In this document: in pieces, positions 6,264 to 8,947 of the stretch
Position numbering within the stretch: the stretch's first letter is position 1
How the letters are laid out: every line of letters starts with the position of its first letter
Source of the DNA: CAYFXE01 sp964347035
Lineage (GTDB): Bacteria; Acidobacteriota; Aminicenantia; Aminicenantales; Aminicenantaceae
Direction of reading: 5' to 3'
Assembly: GCA_964347035.1 (NCBI GenBank)
Contig: CAYFXE010000069.1
Span: 1 to 8,947, forward strand
DNA: 8,947 nucleotides
Position numbers and translations under genes: made by a program
Notes under the pieces: generated by a model
What the model saw: only the letters and a program-made list of their open reading frames with translations
Database searches by the model: none
What the model was told of the DNA's origin: nothing

Positions 6264-6455
6264 TTATCCCTTCCAAAACCTCGGGACCAGCAGTCCGATG
6301 ATGACTCCGATCAAAGTGAAAAAGGGAATCAGGATGATTCGGGACATGCTGATTTTCCAGAAGAGAAATTGAATCGGAACAACCTGGGTGTTTTGGAGAA
6401 CGATTATCACAAAGAGAAGAGCCAAGATGAGGATGATGATTGTTTTGGTTTTCAT
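6264..6455 (-). CDS. LapA-domain (DUF1049) small inner-membrane protein
   Basis: A 63-residue protein made of two hydrophobic membrane helices, about residues 4-21 (IIILILALLFVIIVLQN) and 39-58. The LQNTQ motif (20-24) and FLF (30-32) lie in the linker, and IGVIIG is in the second helix. This arrangement is that of the LapA/YciS family (lipopolysaccharide assembly protein A domain), small inner-membrane proteins that in enterobacteria work with LapB in control of LPS synthesis. Distant members occur widely and their role is often unproven, so I give no gene symbol. AAGGA (6468-6464) sits 8 bases before the ATG and decides this start. A longer overlapping frame on the same strand (6555-6205) has no such site and is not membrane-like. 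The gene lies upstream of the thiolase on the same strand, but that gene has its own promoter. Confidence 0.72.
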   Translation of the reverse strand: MKTKTIIILILALLFVIIVLQNTQVVPIQFLFWKISMSRIILIPFFTLIGVIIGLLVPRFWKG

Positions 6456-6480
6456 GGTAAATATCCTTTTTTGCCTTGAA

Positions 6481-6509
6481 AGAATACCTTGATCGGAAAA
6501 TTAATTCAA
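6481..6509 (-). promoter_or_regulatory. Weak candidate promoter for the LapA-like gene
   Basis: On the minus strand TTGAAT (6509-6504), a 17-base spacer and TATTCT (6486-6481) give 4 of 6 matches in each hexamer. A start about 7 bases on would leave a leader of roughly 20 bases containing the AAGGA ribosome site. The AT-rich context makes chance matches likely. Confidence 0.3.
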
Positions 6510-6570
6510 TCTTTTCATATCTCAAGATTTTTTTGGTAGTTCTTTTGTTTATCAAATAATATTCTCCTCC

Positions 6571-6603
6571 GATATAGGGAAATAACTTGATGATCTAGGG
6601 AAA
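6571..6603. repeat. Direct repeat GATaTAGGGAAA / GATcTAGGGAAA
   Basis: Two 12-base copies at 6571-6582 and 6592-6603 match at 11 of 12 positions. Their starts are 21 bases apart, about two turns of the helix. They lie 41 bases upstream of the receptor -35 and upstream of the LapA-like gene as well. A tandem regulator-binding site is a reasonable guess. Confidence 0.45.
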
Positions 6604-6643
6604 AAAATAAATTAGCCTTAAGCAATATTTAGCTGATGTTGGC

Positions 6644-6672
6644 TTGACTCAGCATAAATGATCGGCTATAAG
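6644..6672 (+). promoter_or_regulatory. Sigma-70-type promoter for the TonB-dependent receptor
   Basis: TTGACT (6644-6649) and TATAAG (6667-6672) are each 5 of 6 to consensus, with the ideal 17-base spacer. Transcription would start near 6679, giving a leader of about 58 bases. The -35 overlaps a TGACTCA palindrome (6645-6651). Confidence 0.6.
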
Positions 6673-6737
6673 AGTTTTATTTATAAGATTTGGCGAAGTC
6701 AAGGATGAGTCTCAGGCACAAGAAAAAAAATCAATAG

Positions 6738-8660
6738 ATGAAGACAAAAATATTCAGCATTCTGTCTAAAGCTTTCATTCTCTTCGCCTGCATTCAATTT
6801 CTATTTCTTTCGTTTCCTTTTGCCCAAGAAGTAAATAAAGAAAAAGTCGAGAAGCCAAAAGTTCTGACAGAGGAGATCGTGGTCGAGGCCCAACGCCCCA
6901 AAGACACGCCTCTGTCCACGACCTCTTTGATAAAAAGAGAGAGAATCGAACTCACCTTTTCCAAGGAACTCTCGGAAGTCCTTCCTCTGACCACGGGAAC
7001 TTTCGTCTCTAGCGGCAGTAAAAATGAATTCATGCTAAAAATCAGGGGACTCAGCAGCCAACGAATCGCACTGCTATACGACGGCATTCCCATTTACGAA
7101 CCGTTTTTTAACTCCTTTGATCTGAAGACAATCACGGCCGAGGAAGTCGAAAGCATCAAAATCATCAAAGGAGCCTCCTCTGTCCTGTACGGCCCGAATG
7201 CTATGGGGGGAGTGGTCAATGTCATCACTAGAAGGCCGAATCCTCCATCGTTTTCTTTGAAATCTTCATACGACTCCAACCAAACATCTTATATCTCATC
7301 TAACGCAGCTTTATCTTGGAAAAACATCTTTTTCGCCGGATTTGCTTCGCACGAAAAGTCGGACGGGTTCAAATGGAAAAATAAAGGAGAGCACATCCTT
7401 AGAGCAAACAGCGACTATGCGAGGACAAACTTCACAGGGAAAATCTATTTCTATCCCTTTCAAAAGAGCGAAATTCTGTTGGAAGCGGCCTACTACAACT
7501 CAGAATACGGGATTCCCTATGCGACCAAGATTTTTCGTCCTCGTTTTTGGCGGTTTAAAGACTGGAATCGCTTTCAACTGAACCTCGGAGGAACATTCCC
7601 CTTTTGGCAGGGGGGAACGCTCAAGGTCAGAAGTTTTTATGTCCGGCACGACAACATCCTCGATGCTTTCCAGGACGAGAATCTGGAAAAGCTCCAGTGG
7701 GAATCCACCTTCAAGAATGATTCCTACGGGGCCTTCGTGCTTGGTTCCATCCCTTACCGATCTCAGGATGAATGGAAGTTCAGCCTCAATTTCAGACAGG
7801 ACAAAGCCCGGACACAGGATGATATCGGAGAGAAATGGGACGAGTTTGAGCATCAAACGGTCTCTTTCGGCCTGGAAAATCATTACGCCCTAAATGAAGA
7901 ATGGAAACTGGTAGCAGGTGTGAGTTTGGATCACTTAAAAAAACATACAGGAGAAAACAAGTCGTCTCTCAACCCTATTGTCGGCGTAAAATTCACTCCC
8001 CTAGAACATCTCGATCTTCATCTCAGCTTCTCCCAAAAGTCTCGCTTTCCTTCGATGAGAGCCCTCTACAGCACCACCACGGGAAATCCTGATCTTGCAG
8101 AGGAAAGAGGCACAAACACCGAGCTGGGTTTCACCTACGAAAAAAACATGGCTTTAAGCGGAGCTGTTTTCTATAACCGGTTCAGAGATCTCATAAACGT
8201 CATCCTCCTGCCGGATGGGACCAAGTCCAACCTTAACATCGGAAGGGCTGATATCTTCGGTTTTGAATTGGAATTCCGGACGTCTCTCCGCTGGTCAAAC
8301 ATATCCATCAACTACACCTACCTCAAAGGCGAAAACAAACAGGAGAACCGGCCTCTCGAACTCCTCCCCAGCTCACAGATCAATTTCACCCTCGATTTAA
8401 GGCTCATGGAAACTCTGAGAATGAGTCTTTGGGGCCTTGGAGCCTCGGATTCTGAGGTAAAGGTGGGTGAGGACATTGTCAATATTCCAGGTTATGTTGT
8501 TCTAAACGGCATCCTGACCAAAAGCCTTTCTAATGTCAGCATCTTCCTCAAAGTGGAGAATCTCTTGGACAAAGTCTACAGTCCAGAGCCAGGCTTCCCG
8601 ATGAAAGCCAGGACAATTACTGTTGGGTTTAAATTTGGATTAGGACAGACGACTGACTAG
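6738..8660 (+). CDS. TonB-dependent outer-membrane receptor
   Basis: A 640-residue outer-membrane transporter, which imports a scarce ligand using TonB-ExbBD energy. A signal peptide covers about residues 1-29, ending SFPFAQ. EEIVVEA (45-51) looks like a TonB box. The plug domain runs to about 165, with KIRGLSSQRIALLYDGIPI (101-119) and the typical plug end IKIIKGASSVLYGPNAMGGVVNVITR (140-165). The rest is a 22-strand-type beta-barrel with many alternating aromatic residues, a TGNPDLAEERGTNTELGF motif in the C-terminal third, and VENLLDKVY then VGFKFGL at the end. It is near the short end of the family (BtuB or siderophore receptor size), so the ligand could be a cobalamin, a siderophore or another small molecule. 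No transport partner is in the window. The ribosome site is poor (an A-rich tract ahead of ATG 6738), but the signal peptide supports this start. The last strand is followed by a short polar tail. Confidence 0.93.
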   Translation: MKTKIFSILSKAFILFACIQFLFLSFPFAQEVNKEKVEKPKVLTEEIVVEAQRPKDTPLSTTSLIKRERIELTFSKELSEVLPLTTGTFVSSGSKNEFMLKIRGLSSQRIALLYDGIPIYEPFFNSFDLKTITAEEVESIKIIKGASSVLYGPNAMGGVVNVITRRPNPPSFSLKSSYDSNQTSYISSNAALSWKNIFFAGFASHEKSDGFKWKNKGEHILRANSDYARTNFTGKIYFYPFQKSEILLEAAYYNSEYGIPYATKIFRPRFWRFKDWNRFQLNLGGTFPFWQGGTLKVRSFYVRHDNILDAFQDENLEKLQWESTFKNDSYGAFVLGSIPYRSQDEWKFSLNFRQDKARTQDDIGEKWDEFEHQTVSFGLENHYALNEEWKLVAGVSLDHLKKHTGENKSSLNPIVGVKFTPLEHLDLHLSFSQKSRFPSMRALYSTTTGNPDLAEERGTNTELGFTYEKNMALSGAVFYNRFRDLINVILLPDGTKSNLNIGRADIFGFELEFRTSLRWSNISINYTYLKGENKQENRPLELLPSSQINFTLDLRLMETLRMSLWGLGASDSEVKVGEDIVNIPGYVVLNGILTKSLSNVSIFLKVENLLDKVYSPEPGFPMKARTITVGFKFGLGQTTD

Positions 8661-8687
8661 GGCAGTTAATCGAACAATCCTATCTAC

Positions 8688-8709
8688 GTCAACTTCTGTT
8701 GACATTTTT
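8688..8709 (+). terminator. Rho-independent terminator after the TonB receptor
   Basis: GTCAAC (8688-8693) and GTTGAC (8698-8703) form a perfect 6-bp stem around a TTCT loop, followed by A and five T (8705-8709). It begins 28 bases after the receptor's TAG stop. The stem is modest in G-C content but the arrangement is standard. Confidence 0.62.
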
Positions 8710-8735
8710 CGACACAGTGTCTAGATCAAAGGAGG

Positions 8736-8767
8736 CCCTTTACAGAAGGGAATGCCTGTAAGGTTTT
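8736..8767 (+). repeat. Two mutually exclusive hairpins (possible pseudoknot or second terminator)
   Basis: CCCTT (8736-8740) pairs with AAGGG (8746-8750) around the loop TACAG. That loop is fully complementary to CTGTA (8756-8760). Alternatively CCTT-t-ACAG pairs with CTGTAAGG (8756-8763) as an 8-bp stem with one bulge, followed by TTTT (8764-8767). This could be a second terminator or a structured leader. Confidence 0.35.
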
Positions 8768-8947
8768 GGTCTGTTTCTCGTATTTTCTTCCTTGCTATGG
8801 CAGGAATCTATCGACACCATCACCCAGAGCGCACGGTTTTCTAGTCGCTGACCTTATCGTTTTGGGTGAGATCTCTTATTCCTGGATGTCAGCGGGTGGA
8901 AATTACAGAAAATTGTGAAGAATTTGGAGCAAGGCCAAAAAGGAAAT

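Larger units (their letters stand above)
6456..6737. other. Divergent intergenic region between the LapA-like and TonB-receptor genes
   Basis: 282 AT-rich bases without a gene. It contains a candidate promoter toward each side, a pair of direct repeats 21 bases apart (6571-6603), and inverted copies of the receptor -35 sequence downstream of its promoter. I looked for, and did not see, a cobalamin-type riboswitch core. Confidence 0.6.
8661..8947 (+). other. Intergenic region downstream of the TonB receptor
   Basis: 287 bases with no gene I can support. A terminator hairpin lies near its start. Several inverted repeats follow (8711-8721, 8736-8763, 8820-8869). An AAAGGAGG stretch (8728-8735) has no start codon at a usable distance; the nearest ATG, at 8752, opens only a 30-codon frame. 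The right edge ends in AAAAAGGAAAT, which could be the ribosome site of a gene beginning just outside. Confidence 0.5.

Noticed and set aside
6205..6555. 116-codon minus-strand frame over the LapA-like gene
   Set aside because: It has no ribosome site and an unstructured, His/Asn-rich translation, while the overlapping 63-codon frame has a good ribosome site and recognisable LapA features.
6580..6737. Cobalamin or other riboswitch ahead of the TonB receptor
   Set aside because: The predicted leader is only about 58 bases and lacks the conserved cobalamin-box sequence.
6747..6830. Lipoprotein signal (LFAC) in the TonB receptor leader
   Set aside because: The lipobox is poor and the hydrophobic stretch continues past the Cys to an FAQ cleavage site, so an ordinary signal peptide fits better.
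8752..8844. 30-codon frame after an AAAGGAGG site
   Set aside because: The ribosome site is 16 bases from the ATG, too far, and the peptide has no recognisable features.
1..8947. CRISPR arrays, tRNA or rRNA genes, insertion sequences
   Set aside because: I saw no regularly spaced repeats, no cloverleaf-type gene and no transposase frame or terminal repeats by eye.

Overview
The window comes from a Gram-negative bacterium with a fatty-acid or short-chain acyl-CoA degrading metabolism. A TonB-dependent outer-membrane receptor shows there is an outer membrane. A full beta-oxidation enzyme set sits beside it. This suits an anaerobic fermenter or syntroph (Desulfobacterota, or an Acidobacteriota/Aminicenantes-like lineage), but the taxonomy is inferred from gene style only. 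A run of 10 Ns at 4680-4689 shows this is a scaffolded, probably metagenome-derived, assembly.

Layout: a radical SAM protein (54-974, +) converges, with 3 bases between stop codons, on a minus-strand block running right to left. That block is a LapA-like membrane protein (6455-6264), acetyl-CoA acetyltransferase (6154-4970), 3-hydroxyacyl-CoA dehydrogenase (4876-4022), acyl-CoA dehydrogenase (3873-2719), enoyl-CoA hydratase (2604-1825) and an alpha/beta hydrolase (1739-978). A divergent intergenic region (6456-6737) separates this block from the TonB-dependent receptor (6738-8660, +). The last 287 bases hold a terminator and further inverted repeats but no convincing gene.

The four central enzymes carry out one complete beta-oxidation turn: acyl-CoA to enoyl-CoA, to 3-hydroxyacyl-CoA, to 3-ketoacyl-CoA, to acetyl-CoA plus a shortened acyl-CoA. 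No acyl-CoA ligase, CoA-transferase or electron-transfer flavoprotein lies in the window. The genes have strong individual Shine-Dalgarno sites and gaps of 85-148 bases. A consensus sigma-70-type promoter precedes the thiolase and a terminator-like hairpin follows it, so this may be a cluster of several transcription units.

The most notable observation is in the thiolase. An in-frame TGA (5099-5101) interrupts the highly conserved GHPxG catalytic-His motif, yet the frame continues without any indel for 42 more residues. These include the second active-site Cys (CIGGGQG) and give a normal 394-residue length. TGA ends at least three neighbouring genes at their natural C-termini, so it is not reassigned genome-wide. 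The options are selenocysteine insertion (a stem-loop with SECIS-like geometry lies 19 nt downstream), a nonsense mutation, or an assembly/sequencing error. The same thiolase has two unusual cysteines in its CoA-loop motif, and the neighbouring dehydrogenase has lost two polar active-site residues.
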